Notes: generated by a model not told the origin, from the sequence alone. DNA of 64,000 nucleotides from Cryptomeria japonica (GCF_030272615.1 NC_081409.1:873200626-873264625); one strand, 5' to 3'; shown: positions 1-12,481, counted from the stretch's first letter. Made by a program: numbers and translations.

Positions 1-884
1 ACTTAAGGATTGTGTATGATTTTGAGGCCATCTAACCAATGAAATATTTTGTATGGTTATTCATTCGATAAATCATGTTTGTAAGATCGAAGCAATGAAT
101 CAGATCACCGACATAAGAGATTTATTTATACAACATGGATTGAGATCAGATAGAGACATGTAGAGACAGAGAGATATAGAGGTGTATGAAGCAAGACATG
201 TGTGATACATAAGAAAGCACTAAGTGTTATGACTGTTACAGAGACACAGAGGTCACCAAGAAGGATTTCAGAGAATAGTCAAAGAACAGAGTAAAGAGAA
301 GGGTTTACCGAGTTACTTTATGGGTTACCGAGGTATGCTATAAGCAAGGTAATCTTATTTTGAGCACATATAATCTGCTATAACATTTCAGATGTAAAGT
401 TGCAGATATTTGTAATGATTTATTGTAATATTTTGAAGTTGTAAGAGAAACCTTTAACAGGGTAAAAGACTCTAACAAAGTCTATAAATTGTAAAGCCTT
501 TAACTAGGTGCAACATTTAGAATAAGCGTTGTAAAATCCTTTAGCAAGGTAGATCTAAAGATCTTAATAATCCAAACAGGGTAAGCTATCAGAAATAGCT
601 GAACATGTAGCTCTAACCGAGCACTCTTTATTATTGCAGTAGTGAAGTTGTGGGTGCCATCCCCACCGCAATTTTTCTCTCTAACCAAGAGTTTCTGCGT
701 AACCAAAATATTTGTGTTATGGAGTGAATCATTTATGATTGTTATTTATTTGTTTTAGCTTTATGTTATGTTGCAACAGTTTTTGGTTTATGCATAACAG
801 TAAAGATATTGTTGATAAAAGGTTTTGAAGTACTGATTCACCCCTCCCCTCTTAGTACATTAGCTTTCCATATTGGGCCTAACA
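1..884 (+). mobile_element. LTR, 3' part (solo or 3' LTR), 5' end outside window
   Basis: The right edge has the layout seen at the other LTR ends in this window: a C-rich tract at 841-850 after a GATTCA-like stretch, then a terminus ending in CCTAACA at 884. No primer-binding site follows; the next bases run straight into transposase-like coding sequence, so this is a solo LTR or a 3' LTR. No open reading frame in it looks coding. The start and any target-site duplication lie left of the window. Confidence 0.6.
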
Positions 885-1331
885 TTATCATCAAGGAGGT
901 CCATTTCTATATCAGTGATGATACATGTCATGATAGGAGCTATGTAGCGCATTGTTTTGGAATATTTTTTTAAGATATTAAAGATTGTGGGATAAAATGT
1001 ACACAACATTGGATTTGGTCAGATGGATGTGTCGGTAAATACATTAGATTTGAAATTGATTATTTAAGTTAGTTTATTTTTTTATATTTATGATTTGATT
1101 GTATATAACAGGTCAAAAGTTTAAATATATATATTTAATATATATATTATTCATGTCAGGGCAATTTAAGTCTGCAAAAGCTTTTAACTGGTTATCCCTA
1201 CAACATGCTCGACGTAGCATAAAGTTTTTGTGGAACTTCTTTGAGAGTGGACACGGAAAAGGAGAGCATGATGGAGCAAGAGCATGTGTGAAGCATGCAC
1301 TTCGCCAACATCAACTTCTAGGTAAATTATC

Positions 1332-1379
<48 letters not shown>

Positions 1380-2461
1380 TGTGGGTTGTCCAATTTTCTA
1401 AAGAAAGAGCTTTTGTACAGGTAACACCATACATAATTCTAATGATATTATTGAATGGTGCAAAAATCATTTTGTTGGTCGTGATACAACTTACAACAAG
1501 TGTTATTCTGGGGAAGTTAAAGGTATATATATATAAAATTTCTTAAACATTCTTGGTGTTCTTGAATTATTTTTAAAATTCAAGTGTATATATATGTGTG
1601 TGTGAAATGAACTAAAATTGACTAAATAATTTTTGTATGTATTATCAGATATTGATCGGTCAAATCCTTATAATTGTCAATCAATTAATGATATTAGAAT
1701 TTTTCATGAAGTCATGACTATGGGATTTAGCAAGCCTCGTGTTATTCTTGCAAGAGGAAAATCATGGTTTTGTGTTGATTGCATTGCGAACAACATAGAT
1801 ACTCATTGGCAAAATATTGCTAATGGATATGTTTTGCAATGGGATATAAAATATTTTATCACAATGCCTCCTTACGAAGATAGTGGCATTATTGATATTC
1901 ATGATCCTATATATCCAGCTGATTATGAGCAAGTTTCTGATTTAGTTGTATGCGTAGTTTGTAAATTACATATATGTACATGTACAAATTTTTAAATTCT
2001 TCATTAATTTAAAAATGTGTAATGAACTAATATTGCTTGTAATATATATACATGCATGGTCTATTTTCACAGGTGATATTTTTGCAGTGATTGTTGATCC
2101 TAACAATACTGAAAGTGTAGATTATTATCTATTGCGGTGCACACAACCAAAATGCAAGTTATTAGAATTAGTTAGTGATGATGATGGGCAACAATATCCC
2201 ATTGGTTCAGTTCTTGTTGAAGGCACCTATTATCAACAAATAAAGATAGATATAAATGGTGTAACATTCATTGATTATATGCCTAGCCAAAAATTTCTAC
2301 ACTACAATCACTTAGTAATAGCGACAAGATTGCAGTTGGAGACATTGCCAAAAAGAGGACGTGGCAACCAAAAGTGGAGGTTGCCTATTGAAGATCATGA
2401 ATTTGTTTTAGAAATTATAAAAGATAGGGAGGATCTAGATTATATGTACCATGTGCTTTAA
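885..2461 (+). pseudogene. DDE-transposase-like gene, five exons, 5'-truncated and frameshifted
   Basis: Five blocks join through GT-AG introns with matching phases: 885-1034, 1160-1321, 1421-1522, 1649-1960 and 2073-2461. The donors GTAAAT (1035), GTAAAT (1322), GTATAT (1523) and GTAAAT (1961) are inferred by eye. The encoded protein has an ISDD...HD block, a WSDGC-GQFKSA block that spans the first intron, a WNFFESGHGKGEHDG block, and a long Cys/Trp-containing tail ending at the TAA of 2461. From memory, SDG-QFK and GHGK-DG blocks are typical of eukaryotic DDE transposases or domesticated relatives; I cannot name the superfamily. A run of seven T at 965-971 puts the first exon one base out of frame, and the N-terminus is cut by the LTR ending at 884, so it is probably dead. 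The intron at 1322 holds an (AT)n run. Confidence 0.55.
1337..1374. repeat. (AT)n microsatellite
   Basis: An alternating AT run of about 18 units sits in the second intron of the transposase-like pseudogene, just after its donor site. It explains the short Tyr-Ile-repeat frames on both strands here. Confidence 0.95.
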
Positions 2462-2599
2462 GTTCACTTGTCATGTTTGAATAAGTAAAATATATTAGAT
2501 AGGTCAAGTATTTTGATAAACTCATATATATATTTAGATATTTCTAGACATGTGTAGCAATTTGGATAACTTGTGGAAATTTAGTTTTGTTGATGCATT

Positions 2600-3065
2600 T
2601 ATTTTGCGTTTTATACATTGATTTTACATGTTTTATTCATCTATGTATTCATTTCATTTATATTTACACATATTTTTTCATTTAATTAGGTTGTTTGGAT
2701 TCATCTAATTATGTTGACCTAAGGTGTTTTAAGTGGTCTTAAGGGCATTTACGAGGATATTTGCGTCATTGATCTTCTTTTATGTTTTTACACATGCATG
2801 GATTCATTTTATTAATCAATGTACATTCATTTCATTTATATTTACACATATATTGTTTAATTTAATTATGTTATTTGGATTCATCTAATTATGTTGTCCT
2901 AAGGTGTTTTAAGTGGTCTTAAGGGGATTTAAGGGGGTATTTAAGGGGATTGATTCTTTTATATTTTTACACATGCATGGATTCATTTTATTCATCTATG
3001 TACATTCATTTCATTTATATTTAGACATATATTGTTTCATTTACACCTTAGGACATCCTATGAGG
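2600..3065. repeat. 178-bp tandem repeat, about 2.5 copies
   Basis: The marker TTCATTTCATTTAT recurs at 2648, 2826 and 3005, giving a period of 178-179 bp. Each unit also carries an ACACATGCATGG-like stretch and a CCTAAGGTGTTTTAAG stretch. The array starts about 140 bp after the stop of the transposase-like pseudogene. Nothing in it looks coding. Confidence 0.85.
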
Positions 3066-3074
3066 GGTCGTGTG

Positions 3075-3430
3075 TGGTCCTGAGGGGTATGTATGTCCTA
3101 AGGCGTATATAATTATTTTATGTGTATTTATGTATGTATGCACGTATGTATTTATGTATGTGTGTATGTATGTATGTAGACATAGGTATGTATATGCATG
3201 TATTTTTATGTATGTGTATGTCCTAAGGTGTACATATAATTATTTTATATCTATGTATGTACATGTATGTAGGTAGGTATTTATGTTTGTGTATGTTTGT
3301 ATGTAGGTTTGTATGCAGGTTTGTATGTATGTGTATGTAGGTGTATGTATGTATGTGTACATATGTATGTAGGTTTGTATGTATTTTTGTGTATGTTTGT
3401 GTATGTGTTTACATATGTATGTGTGTATTT
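3075..3430. repeat. Degenerate TATG/GTAT microsatellite
   Basis: About 350 bp of imperfect TATG, GTAT and TTTG units on the plus strand. Open frames here consist of Tyr/Val/Cys repeats and are not taken as genes. Confidence 0.9.
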
Positions 3431-3802
3431 ATTGTCTAATATTCTAAACTAATATGATAGAATATATACAAATTAATATGTTAAAATATACGATTTAAAA
3501 AATATATATATAAATTAATATGTTAAAATAAATACATTTAAAAAATAAATAAATAAAAAGGTACTTACCATTGAAACCCTTTTGGTCGGATCTTTGAGAC
3601 TTTTTGTGCCCCCCTGCTTAACTCTAAGTTGCTCAATGCAAAATGAGCGGCTTGGGCGGATTTCGACACCTATATAGGGCAAGGGCTTTCAAACCGAAAC
3701 CGTTCCGGTTAGAAACCCCTTACCACAACAAAGCAACATGGTTGCCGAATGGTGCCAAATTGATCCAGCCGGAATGCTTCTAGCCAAATAGGCATTGTTA
3801 GC
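3431..3802. other. AT-rich spacer, then a unique-looking stretch
   Basis: 3431-3560 is AT-rich and contains AAATTAATATGTTAAAATA twice (about 3471 and 3513). 3560-3800 has more balanced composition and may be non-coding sequence of the neighbouring Ty3-type element. I see no gene. Confidence 0.4.
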
Positions 3803-4585
3803 CTAAAGTGTGACATAGATCCATATGATCACCCTCAAGTGTTCTTGGATTGTAAATCTCAACCCATTGAGATACCTTGCCACCTTCTCATCTTAACTCT
3901 CTTTCACCTTAGTCCTCACACACAACTTCATAAACTCCTCGGTATAGGAACTCACATCCATCTCCTTTGGTTTCAAATTTTGTCTCCTCCTATGCAATTG
4001 GATATTGTAATCCATTTGTACATAGGCTTCTTTCACCAAAGCCATCATCTTCTTCCATGTAGCTACTCTTCTCTTTCCCTCTTTCACCCTTTCATCCTGG
4101 ATGAAAGTCCACCAAGTTAGTGCAGCCCCTCTCATTTTGGATTGGGCCATCTTCACCCTCTGGTGGTCTGGTATGTTTTCACTTTCAAAATAATTATCCA
4201 AGGAGTCTATCCACTCCATCACTGTATCATGCTCCATCTTGCCTACAAATACTAGTAGATCCATCTTTACATCCATTGTTCTTCTTTCCATGGACTTGAG
4301 GACACTCATAAGGGGTGTTTAGTCTGTACGTACCTCTAGCTCTTCCTGCATAGGGATCTCCTCATCATCCCCTTCTTCTCTAGAGTCTCTCTCTCCCCTC
4401 TCCACTATGTCCTTCAACCGGTCCATCTCATTTCTCAAGGCTTGATTCTCAGCCCTGACTGCTCTAGTCTCTGCCATCTGCTTCTTCACTAGGACATTCA
4501 ATTCTGCATTGGTCATTCTTGAAGGTGCCTCATGGGATCCATCTTCTTTCGACATCTTGTCTTCTCCTTCTCTTCCAAAGGACAC
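3803..4585 (-). pseudogene. Ty3-type gag (retrotransposon gag domain), stops at two in-frame positions
   Basis: Reading from 4585, the N-terminal part is a charged coiled coil (about 4400-4560). A Gag domain follows with the typical ME-W...L-ALTWW...W spacing, including MEWIDSLDNYFE and ALTWWTFIQDER, and the conserved YLNGLR near 3860. The frame runs to a TAG at 3803-3805 but is broken by TAA at 4319-4321 and TAA at 3893-3895. Both are one C-to-T change from CAA. It aligns well with the second Ty3-type gag of the window (10907-12481), which shows what lies at the broken positions. No protease or polymerase follows on the minus strand. Confidence 0.8.
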
Positions 4586-4590
4586 TCCTT

Positions 4591-4603
4591 TGCTCTAATA
4601 CCA
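4591..4603 (-). promoter_or_regulatory. Primer-binding site of the Ty3-type element
   Basis: On the minus strand this reads TGGTATTAGAGCA, complementary to the 3' end of initiator tRNA-Met with one change. It lies between the gag start and a sequence ending CTGCATCA, as expected just inside a 5' LTR. Confidence 0.75.
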
Positions 4604-4605
4604 CT

Positions 4606-6000
4606 TGATGCAGAGGCCTACCCAAAATCCTAATGACAAGCCCAAACAAGGTTAGGCTAGTGACCCCCTAACTACACACAAGGGTCCATCAAGGAAGGAC
4701 TCTACACCTTGGATGAAACTAAACACACATTCACTAAGCTTGGGCCTACTCAAGATGAGCAAAAAGGCTTCAACTCCTCAAACATGCTTTACCCGTGACC
4801 CCTACACCTTGGGATTTTGAAATTAGCCAACACATGTCATCTAAAGACTCTTTCAAACACTAGTTTTGGTTTAGGGCACCAATTCCTTATACCTCCTTTA
4901 TAAACCTACCCCCTCAACTTGTAGCCCTATTTGATGATAGAATGGATCTTATCTTCAAAATGTTCCACACACCCATACAAAAAACTCATCATTTCAGACA
5001 CCCTTTTGGAATTATACTGATCCCCAAAATGAGTTGGTCAGAATTATAATTACAAGGTCTGCTCCCTTCAGAGGCTAAGAGACCTAATAGGGGCAATTAG
5101 CCCTATTTTCCAAAGCAACTAGCTATACCGGTACACCAAATGGAAACTCAACTCTATGGGAATGTGGGGGGTAGTTATAGACCTCTAATTCTAGGGTTAC
5201 ATGCTTGGAATCCAATGCTATGACAACTTATGATGATTGTCCTAAAACTTGTCCTAGGTAGTCACATAGAAATGCCTACCTAATCTTCCTCTTTTATCCA
5301 CACTACAAAGTTTTGCCTGCTACACACCATGAAAAAACTAAATTACAGGGGCTTATCTTGCATCCCTCCAAAGGAAGAGTCTTCTAATGGACTAGAGTGC
5401 AAGATAAGGCCATTTTTGCTCAAAACCCTCTCCAAACCCTCAATTTCTGGGTTACAGTCAAAAAAATGGAGAGTTCTCTCTACTTCGAAACAATTAAGAT
5501 CTCAGATCTCCACCAAAAGAAATCTATTTAATCTCTCTATCTACTCTACGGATGGTAGGATTCAAATCAATCCGTACAGGCATGTGCAAATCCTGCAAAC
5601 TCAGGATTTCTGGGAAAACTATAGTAGTTTGTGTATTATAGGCTTCTCCCAATCGATTTACAAAAAGTTGCACTTTTGCACTCAAAATTTGCATTTTACA
5701 AAAGTTGCATTTTTGCAATTCTGCACAAAAAGTTGTCATACTCTCTAAGGTTGAGATCCACATACATGGACCAACTAAACACACATAAAACATGTCTAAA
5801 ACCTAGCAAACACAAATTTAGACCATCTATTACCCTTTTTTACCACATTGTCCCAATTGGCTTCTCAAATTGCCTAATTGGTGACATGGGCTTACACGGT
5901 GGGGTTTATTTGCATACATGAAACACAAGACACTCTTAAGACACCCTAATGATCCTACTCTTCATCCTTAGGGTCTTGAATAGCTTGTTGATGAGGTACT
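4606..6000 (-). mobile_element. 5' LTR of the Ty3-type element, outer edge not resolved
   Basis: The inner edge is clear: on the minus strand the LTR ends ...CTGCATCA two bases before the primer-binding site. I could not find a matching TG start, so the end coordinate is approximate. The sequence has no convincing coding frame. Around 5660-5725 there are several short TTGCA repeats. Confidence 0.45.
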
Positions 6001-7005
6001 CCTGCACCACCATCTCATTTTTGAGAGCTCTATTAAGACACAGTAGTTAGTCTTTCTATCCTTGTAACTATATCTATTTGCAACCTCAACAAGGAGAGCT
6101 AAAGACAAGAAATACCTATTTCAGTTGTTTGTGTTTCTTTGAGTGAAAGGAATTAAGGAAGAGAGGAGAATAGCATATAAAATGTAAATGTACGTTAATC
6201 ATATAGATCATGTAAAGTAAATCACTATAATAGACATATCATGTAACAATCCAATAAGACATATAATGATAGGTATTGAAGCACATGGACTAGTGATAAA
6301 CATCTAGGTATATAAAATCACTCCTAGTATGAGATTTAATGATAAGGTGAAAATGGCCCTAGGGGGCAAAATAAGTGGTATGAGGAGGCATGGTTTCCAT
6401 AATGAGGATCTTGCAACATGGTAGTCTATGTGAGCACATATGATACGATAAGAAATGTATGATGCCCAATGCAATAAAGGTAACCCTAGGCGCATAATCA
6501 TGCATGTAAGCACAAGACGATAAGGAGAAAGCCAAAATTGATTTAATGTACTAGGATAAATCAAGATAAGATAAGGACAAAGCAATGGAGAAAAGAAGAT
6601 GCCCTAATCTAAAAGGGTGTCTCTAAAAGTATGATAAGATAATATGAGTGAATATGGGGGGAGAATGATTCCTTATAGTATAATAAGACTATATGAGATT
6701 GGAGACGCAATAAAGCTATATAAGTTATAAAAAATATGCATGAGTATGCAAAAATAATCTAAGAATGAAATAAATTGATAAGAATCATAACTACACGATA
6801 TAAACATGGTAAAAGGTTGTAACTATAAGAATCAAGTAATCAACGTAGAATATAGGTCTTAAAAGCGATGTCATGAGGAGTCTATAGGCATAAAAGCCTA
6901 AGTAAACTATCATGATAAAATCAAGCATGGATACATAAAATTGATAAAAGCAGAAACAAAGATATTTTTTAATAAAAATGTGGCAAAGATGAAAAAATAT
7001 ATGCA
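6001..7005. other. Intergenic, no gene seen
   Basis: AT-rich sequence with many ATGATAAG-like words and no frame with recognisable content. It may be old repeat DNA. Confidence 0.4.
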
Positions 7006-7009
7006 GATA

Positions 7010-7400
7010 AACCTAATTCATCGGGATTTACAAGTGAGGGATGAAATAATCTGTCTTGGCTATCGAGAAGCACTTTCATTGCGACATACAAGTCAACGTT
7101 GGAAACATCTGTTTATAAAGTATTTACCACCGATTTGGTTTCTAGTCAAAATGATATCACATCACTGCGGTTGGTGACAAAGATTTGGGAGCCAAATTTC
7201 CAATTAATTGCATTTATTAGTGATCATCCGAATTCATCGCCCCTCACATCATTCTTATCTGTTAAAGATTGTCCGCGTTAGATGGAGTTTATGAATAGTG
7301 ATTTGTGTATGAAATGGCAACGCGAAAGCCTTTCTGTCGCATCACCCAGCGATTTAATCTCTTTAAGAAATGTCCGCTAATGGACAAATTATACTATTAA
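7010..7400 (+). repeat. Dispersed repeat family, copy a
   Basis: Contains the blocks TTTATAAAGTATTTACCACC, GATTTGGTTT-AGTCAA-ATGAT, TTTGGGAGCCAAATTTC and GCGATTTAATCTCTTTAAGAA. The same blocks in the same order occur near 17100, 24840 and, reversed, 38560. The short frames in it differ between copies, so it is treated as a repeat and not a gene. Confidence 0.7.
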
Positions 7401-8184
7401 GAACAAAATGTAGAATATGATCATGGTTAACATGTATGCATAAGATTCTACTATCTTGGTTAATCCTAAGAACTCTATTGAAATAGTTTATATAATGAAC
7501 AATTTTTAAATTAACAAGTCATTTGATTTAGAGATCTTGCAAAGGAAACGTTCCTAGGAAATGTACTAACTTCAAGAGACTATGGATGATGTTATTTAAG
7601 TTTGTAGATTCGTAATCTAATACAATCCTTATTATTCATCAATTAGATAAATCCTAAATCATTTTCCCTTATTTTTTTATATTAAGTATAAGATGTAAAA
7701 CAATACAAATATGTGAGTCTAAGCCCTGCATGGGCATATATCTATCTGTACAAACTACTCCACAAAACTCTTGCTTACTTACATCCCAGTTAAAATTGTT
7801 TATACATCTTTTGGTCTTTGTACAAAAATATTATATCTGATACATAGTGATATAATCTCTACAAAACTAGATGCAAGGTGCAAAATACAATTCAGTCTTC
7901 CATCCTTGCAGTCTGCCCAAGGGGGCATTCCATCCAGATGATGTTGTTTTGCCAATTCATAGGTTCAGCGGACAACAGCCTCTACAACTTGAGCTACACA
8001 ATGTTGGGCCTCTATCTTCTTCCCTTCATTGAGTTCCCTAATGAATGTATTCAGGGCATTTACAAGTGGTGTTCTCTCCTCTCTGTAGGTTTCCCATGTG
8101 TATTTATGGGAGAGCTTTGACAAGTACATTCTTGTGTTGCCATCTTCTATAAAATGTTCAAACTTATCTTTTTCTAGCTTCGTA
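7401..8184. other. Intergenic, no firm gene
   Basis: AT-rich. A stretch at about 7870-8120 is less AT-rich and reads on the minus strand as a run including MNWQNN and MECPLGQTA, which looks protein-like but has stops. I do not recognise the family and call no gene. Confidence 0.35.
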
Positions 8185-9147
8185 GGGTAAAAGCATAAAA
8201 TTGTGTCATGTTTGAGGCCAACTTACTAGCACAAGTGAATTTGAGTAATTCTAACTAAAAATTAATTTTAGTCAAATATATGGTCTATATAGATTCATTA
8301 TAGCTATCTTATATATGGGCCACAACTTTTCCAGTTGAAATTGTCTACTAAATGTATAGTTTATACCACTTTGGGTCTAATTACCATTTTTTTTTCTGTG
8401 ACAAACTCAATGTTTCAACAAATCCTACTCTTATAAATAATTTTTTTCTTGAAATGTAAAAATACCCTTTATAGATATATAAGTGAATTTTCCAAAATAT
8501 ATATCTTTAAATATTTTAATTAGTTTTTTATATTTTATATTTAATTTTTATTGAAAGTAGGTCATCAGCACTAAAATATAAGGTTTATTATCTTCTAAAG
8601 GAAAAATACTAAAATTTATTTAATTTTTTTGAAAAAAAAGATGCACTAGAGAAAAGAGTCGATGTCAATATGATATAATTATTTTCTAATTTAGATAAAT
8701 AATTAAAAAAATGGTGACACCAAATGGAAAGAGTTATATTTCAGTACACACAATTTTTCAAATTTATTGAAAAATATATATACATAAAAAATAGTTAAAA
8801 ATATATTTTTAAACTAAAGTTTCAAGTTATCAATATACACAAAAAAAATTGAAGAAAAAAAGGTAAAATTCACTATATAAAGTGTGGCACCTCGTGCAAC
8901 TTCAATTTCAGTATTTTATCAACAACTAAATTATAGTGTTTACTTTATAAGAAAGTATATTCAAATATTTTTTAATTTTTAAAAAAAATTCCAAACATAA
9001 AATACACAAAAAAATATACATTTTATTAGTTCACATCATTTAAAATTCAAAAAATATATTTCAGTTTCTAGTGATTCAATTTAAAAAGTTGAATCAGCAT
9101 TGGCCAGTTCCTTTATAAAAGTGTGACACAACTTTGTGCTTTTACCC
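8185..9147. mobile_element. Candidate TIR-flanked (MITE-like) element
   Basis: The 24 bases at 8185-8208 and the reverse complement of 9124-9147 match at 22 of 24 positions, starting GGGTAAAAGCA and ending TTGTGTCA. The 0.96 kb between is very AT-rich and non-coding. I found no target-site duplication. The right arm lies just past the end of the LINE coding remnant, so it could alternatively be LINE 3' sequence with an inverted partner. Confidence 0.45.
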
Positions 9148-9159
9148 CATTATAATTGT

Positions 9160-10500
9160 AACCTACATGTCAACATTGTGAACTAAGAGTCTTTGCAAAA
9201 TATTAGTAAGCAACCCATCTTTGCCTTTAAATTTCTCCTCATTTCTAAGGCTCCAAATCAACCATAGAATTTCACATGAAAGAATAAACTAGAAAAAGTT
9301 ACAATCTTTGTTTACCTCCTTGATTAGTCCAAAAACAACATCATGAATAAGGAACTTGTGAGTAAAATTAATACCAAAAATATTCTATATTTTCTTAGCC
9401 ACCACACAATCAAAGAAGATATGCATAATGGATTCATTAGTCCTACAAATGCTACAATTAACTAGATTTTGTTGTTTATCCTTGTAAGAAAATATATGTA
9501 ATATAAAAAATCCATTTAAAGCATATCTTGTTGAGGGTAATATTAGTTTGCCATAGATGGGAAAACACCTTATGCCATGCAATATCATTAGTATTCAAAT
9601 TCCACACTTTATTGATGTGACTAGTAAGCTCCATATCATTACACAAAGCCTCATAGAAAAACTTGTCTTTAGTATTAACCAATGGAGAGCCATCTATCCA
9701 TTTCAAGTGCTTATACTTGCCTTCAGCAGAGAAACCATTCTTGGGGAAACATATACCTAAACAAGCTTCTTTAGGAACAGAATAAATTCTTAGATTAGAT
9801 TCAGGCAAATTATACTTCTGACTAAGAAAGCTCCAAGAAACTAAAATACCATTAACAATAATATTCTTAATACAATTGATACCTTTAATATTTCACTAGT
9901 TGGCAAAACCCTTGCAAAAGACCAAGGGGTTTACCTTTATGGGAGAGGTTCCACCATATGGAGTTCTTGCCACAAAGGTTAGTATTATCACTATTGATGT
10001 CCTTATTCATGACTAGATTCCTAATATAATCCCAAGCCCTCCAAATTACTTTAAAAAAATTAGAACTAGTGGGAGACATAGGAAATTTACCAACAATAAG
10101 ATCACTAAGGGGGGGCAACTTCTAGGTCTTAGCTTGCTTGGGGACCACAAGCTTGATATTGTGCCTAATGAGAACTTTCAATGGTTCATTACCATCTAGA
10201 GCATGAAATATCCATTTCAAAACTAGGGCAATCCCTTGCAATTTTAGGTATTTAGGACACAAGCCCCCCATTTTCTTACCAAGGCAACACCACTACCATT
10301 TGACTACATGATATTTTTTTATTACCCTTACCATCTGACCATAGATACTTCTTGATTAATGTTTGTATATAATTCATTTGGCAGTTAGTTAACATCCAAA
10401 CCAAGGAAGAGTATATGCTAAAAAGGAAGGGACCTTTTGGTAGACTTGCAATCTACCAGCCAAGCACAAGTACTACTTATTCCATTTACCCAACTTGTGC
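9160..10500 (-). pseudogene. LINE (L1-type) reverse-transcriptase C-terminal part with zf-RVT domain
   Basis: Minus-strand frames give, in order: a post-RT segment with NYIQTLIKKYLWSDG (about 10330-10370), a segment with LQGIALVLKWIFHALDG (about 10200-10250), LSDLIVGKFPMS (about 10085), and a reverse-transcriptase zinc-binding region (about 9385-9590) with W-KVF--LWQ, then CSICR...E-I-HIFFDC. The tail reaches LVHNVDM near 9165. These are the parts downstream of the RT catalytic core in plant L1-type elements. Several stops and shifts separate the pieces, and the RT core and endonuclease are absent. Confidence 0.75.
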
Positions 10501-10523
10501 TTAATTTTCCCTTTGTATAACCA

Positions 10524-10665
10524 AAGTGTATGGTGCATTTTATTCTGTTTTGTGTTCCTGACGTCTGATTACATATAGTTGTTGGTATAAAAAAAGTATA
10601 TGGTGCAGTATATTCTAGTTCATGTTCCTAATGTCTTATTACATCTAGTTGCTAGTCCAAATATT
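10524..10665. repeat. 70-bp tandem duplication
   Basis: Two imperfect copies, with the word TATGGTGCA at 10529 and 10599 and matching TTCCTGA-GTCT and TTACAT-TAGTTG stretches. No coding content. Confidence 0.7.
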
Positions 10666-10906
10666 TATCTAATTGGTTATATGCTATAGATTTATTTTCA
10701 TATTGATGTTATCCTTTGTGGTTAGATTTGGATGATGACATGAGGTAATTCTAGAGGATTAATGTTCTTTATTTGGTTCAAAACTAGTAGTGTTAGCTTT
10801 CCTGACTATTCTGGTGAACAATATCATAATCTGAAATATGTGTTTGCACTGGATATCTTTCAGATGGCTATGTTTATTATTGCAAAATATTTTTTGTATT
10901 TTGATT

Positions 10907-12481
10907 TCAAATTTTCAGTTCATTGGATGGTTTTTCATAGGCGGCATTGTTGTCTATGACCTTTCTGTCAAACTGCCATGGTCTACCAAGAAGTAGATGG
11001 CAAGCATCCATAGGCAGGATGTCACACAAGACTTTATCCTTATAACTACCTATGTTGAACTCAACCCATGTTTGTTCATTCACTACCACATGCTGCTCCT
11101 TGTTGAGCCAAGTGACCCTATATGGATTACTATGTGGAATTCTTTTCAACTTCAGTGTACTTACTGCTTCTTCTGATATAATGTTGTTAGTAGACCTTGA
11201 GTCTATCACCACTCTACAAACCTTACCAAGGACCTTGCATTTGATTCTAAACAAAGATCTTCTTTGAGTTGGTTCTTCTTTGATTGGTTCCTTAATCAAG
11301 GGTCTTCTCATCATTAAATTTTCTCCATCTTGAGGAGCTAAGATCACACCTTGTGTCTTGCTTCTTTCTGCATCTTCTTGTGCATATGTCACTCTTCTTT
11401 CACTTCCTTGAGATGAAGATGATTTCTCTGGACATCTATAGGCAGGGTGACCCAACTTTTGGCAATTGTAACACTTCATGGTGGAGAAGTAAGACCCTCT
11501 TCCCGGTCCACTAGATCTACCTCTTCTTGGGTTGCTAGATGATCCCCTTCCTCTATAGCTTCTCTTTCTATGTGAATCCTCACTTTTCTCTATAAGTTTG
11601 GACTCTCCTTGGGACCTTTGATCTATTCCTTTTCCACCAAAACTGCCTCTTTGGCCTCTACCTCTTCCTCGGTTGCTTTGTTCTTGCTTCTTTTTACTTT
11701 TTTCCTCCACCTTCAGTGCCAATTGATAGCACTTATGCATAGTGTTAGGACATAACAAAATCAACTCCTCTTGAATATTCCATCTCAAGCCATTCAAGTA
11801 TCTAGCTACCTTGATTCTCTCATCCTCTACCACCTTGGATGTTAGACGCAACATCTGAAATTTCTCAGTGTAGCTGCTCACATCCAAGTCTCTTTGGCTT
11901 AGTTTTTGTTTCCTTTTGTGTAGTTGGATCTCATAATCTTCACGGACATAGGCTTCCCTCACCTTGGCTACCATTCCATTCCAACTAGCTATTTGGTTCT
12001 TACCCTCTTTTTGCCTTTCTTCTTGGATAAATTTCCACCAAGTCAAGGTTGCTTTTCTCAATCTAGACTTACCTACCTTCACCTTTTAGGCTTCACTAAT
12101 TCCATAACACTCAAAGTGATTCTCCAATCCTGCAATCCATTCCATAACTACTTCACGCTCCATTTTCCTATAAAAAAGTGGCACTCCTAGGGATTTTCCT
12201 CCCAATGCTTTAATTGATTTAAGGAAAGGTTCTTTAGGTAGAACAGGGTCTGGGGGAGGTATCCTGTCCTCTTCCACTGATTCTTTACCCTTCCCTTCAC
12301 TGACCTGGATTGTTACTTTCTTAGTTTTATCCTCAACTGCATCTAGTTTTCTCTCCAATAGTAGCAATCTTTCTTTCAGGAGTCTATTCTCTTCCTCCAA
12401 ATCTTCTACCTTCTTGGCTAACTCTGCATTGGTCACCATTCTAAAACGATTTTCTCGTACTGATTCCGTTCTTGACATCAA
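10907..12481 (-). pseudogene. Ty3-type gag-protease, one internal stop, protease active site altered
   Basis: One continuous frame from the start at 12481. First comes an N-terminal coiled coil (about 12300-12430), then the Gag domain (WIAGLENHFE, ALTWWKF-like and YLNGLRW blocks). An Arg/Gly/Ser-rich linker and a perfect CCHC zinc knuckle, CYNCQKLGHPAYRC (about 11440-11480), follow. Last is a retropepsin-like segment ending LLGRPWQFD. A TAA at 12086-12088 interrupts the frame where the related gag has a coding residue, one C-to-T change from CAA. In the protease the usual D-S/T-G reads VVIDSRSTNN, with Arg where Gly is expected, so it is unlikely to be active. The frame ends at 10907 before any reverse transcriptase, so the element is 3'-truncated here. 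Confidence 0.85.

Noticed and set aside
3070-3276. A Cys/Tyr/Val frame of 68 codons
   Set aside because: Produced by the TATG microsatellite.
3839-4120. Plus-strand frame opposite the Ty3-type gag
   Set aside because: Antisense shadow of the gag domain.
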